From contig CAZQEZ010000076.1 in the NCBI GenBank assembly GCA_964592475.1, positions 1-21,576 of the forward strand: a stretch of DNA of 21,576 nt. The letters are read 5' to 3'. The DNA comes from CAZQEZ01 sp964592475. GTDB taxonomy: Bacteria; Bacteroidota; Bacteroidia; Cytophagales; Cyclobacteriaceae. The translations under genes and the position numbers were made by a program. This document shows positions 21,334-21,576 of this stretch, one piece after another (within the stretch, counting starts at the first letter, position 1; every line of letters starts with the position of its first letter). The notes beneath the pieces were generated by a model. The model saw only the letters and a list, made by a program, of their open reading frames with translations, was not told where the DNA came from and did no database searches.

Positions 21334-21576
21334 ATGATTATGAATAACATAATAAAAAATGCCTTAATAGGCTTAAGCATAAGTTTTATATTCTTAGCCT
21401 GTGAACCACCGGTAAAGGAAGAAGCCCATAAACCCAACATCATTTACATCATGAGTGACGACCATGCCTACCAGGCCATCAGCGCCTATGGCCATGGATT
21501 GAATGAAACCCCGAACATCGATCGTTTGGCAGAAGAAGGAGCCATCTTCTCCAGGTCTACGGTAACTAATTCCATC
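21334..21576 (+). CDS. Sulfatase, lipoprotein, N-terminal part (runs off the window)
   Basis: ATG at 21334 (or 21340 in frame) begins an 81-codon open frame that continues beyond the end. A lipoprotein signal peptide with lipobox FLAC (Cys near 25) is followed by KPNIIYIMSDDHAYQAISAY and NETPNIDRLAEEGAIFSRS, the start of the arylsulfatase/alkaline-phosphatase fold. SDDH holds the first calcium-binding Asp pair. The window ends at TNSI, just before the C/S-x-P-S-R site whose Cys or Ser becomes formylglycine, so the sulfatase subtype cannot be read. Such lipoprotein sulfatases typically remove sulfate from marine or host glycans. The nearby SusD remnant fits such a locus. Confidence 0.88.
   Translation, partial: MIMNNIIKNALIGLSISFIFLACEPPVKEEAHKPNIIYIMSDDHAYQAISAYGHGLNETPNIDRLAEEGAIFSRSTVTNSI

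Noticed and set aside
1..21576. CRISPR array, complete insertion sequence, toxin-antitoxin or defence genes
   Set aside because: No regular short repeats, no intact transposase and no recognisable defence proteins were seen on either strand.

Overview
The window looks like a piece of a Bacteroidota chromosome, most likely from a Cytophagales-type bacterium. The order is inferred; the phylum is well supported. Several lines of evidence agree. The DNA is AT-rich, and promoters fit the Bacteroidota pattern TTTG, about 19-20 bases, TAnnTTTG (best at 14122-14152, 5221-5251 and 17268-17298). Marker families are present: a long insert-bearing IspG, a DUF6728-like small membrane protein, a LETM1-related biofilm-associated protein, DUF4249-like and FtsX/MacB-like remnants, a SusD C-terminus and lipoproteins with short lipoboxes.

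Layout. 1-1712 is a gene graveyard: a frameshifted surface-type protein, a DUF4249-like lipoprotein start, an unassigned fragment, a serine-recombinase fragment, a sensory-rhodopsin-transducer (ASRT) fragment and a 36-codon start of an enolase-superfamily enzyme. 1718-8110 is a conserved block: a pyruvate-oxidase-like ThDP enzyme (-), a divergent fatty-acid hydroxylase (+), a lipoprotein (-), and an ispG - DUF6728 - MmcQ/YjbR gene string (-). 8504-9571 holds two pseudogenes facing each other, an FtsX-type ABC permease (+) and a di-haem cytochrome c (-). 9596-17038 is again ordinary: ZIP metal transporter, trehalose-6-phosphate phosphatase, LETM1-related protein and galE (all -), a membrane-anchored MutS-like ATPase (+) and threonine dehydrogenase (-).

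17039-18294 has no large gene but is the most unusual stretch. It holds a compact transcription unit (consensus promoter, about 150 nt, intrinsic terminator) that is either a small RNA or a 30-residue protein gene. After it come GC-richer unassigned DNA and three tRNA remnants in which halves of a tRNA-Leu appear in reversed order. 18295-19398 is a slipin gene with a clear terminator. 19456-20739 carries another broken surface gene, a small lipoprotein and a SusD C-terminal remnant with its own terminator. 21334 to the end is the start of a lipoprotein sulfatase. The SusD remnant plus sulfatase suggest an eroded or rearranged glycan-utilisation locus.

Functionally the intact genes are mostly housekeeping or stress-related (isoprenoids, trehalose, UDP-sugars, threonine catabolism, metal uptake, membrane organisation). 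I saw no CRISPR array, complete insertion sequence, phage module or defence system. The best candidate for something undescribed is the small transcription unit at 17268-17462.
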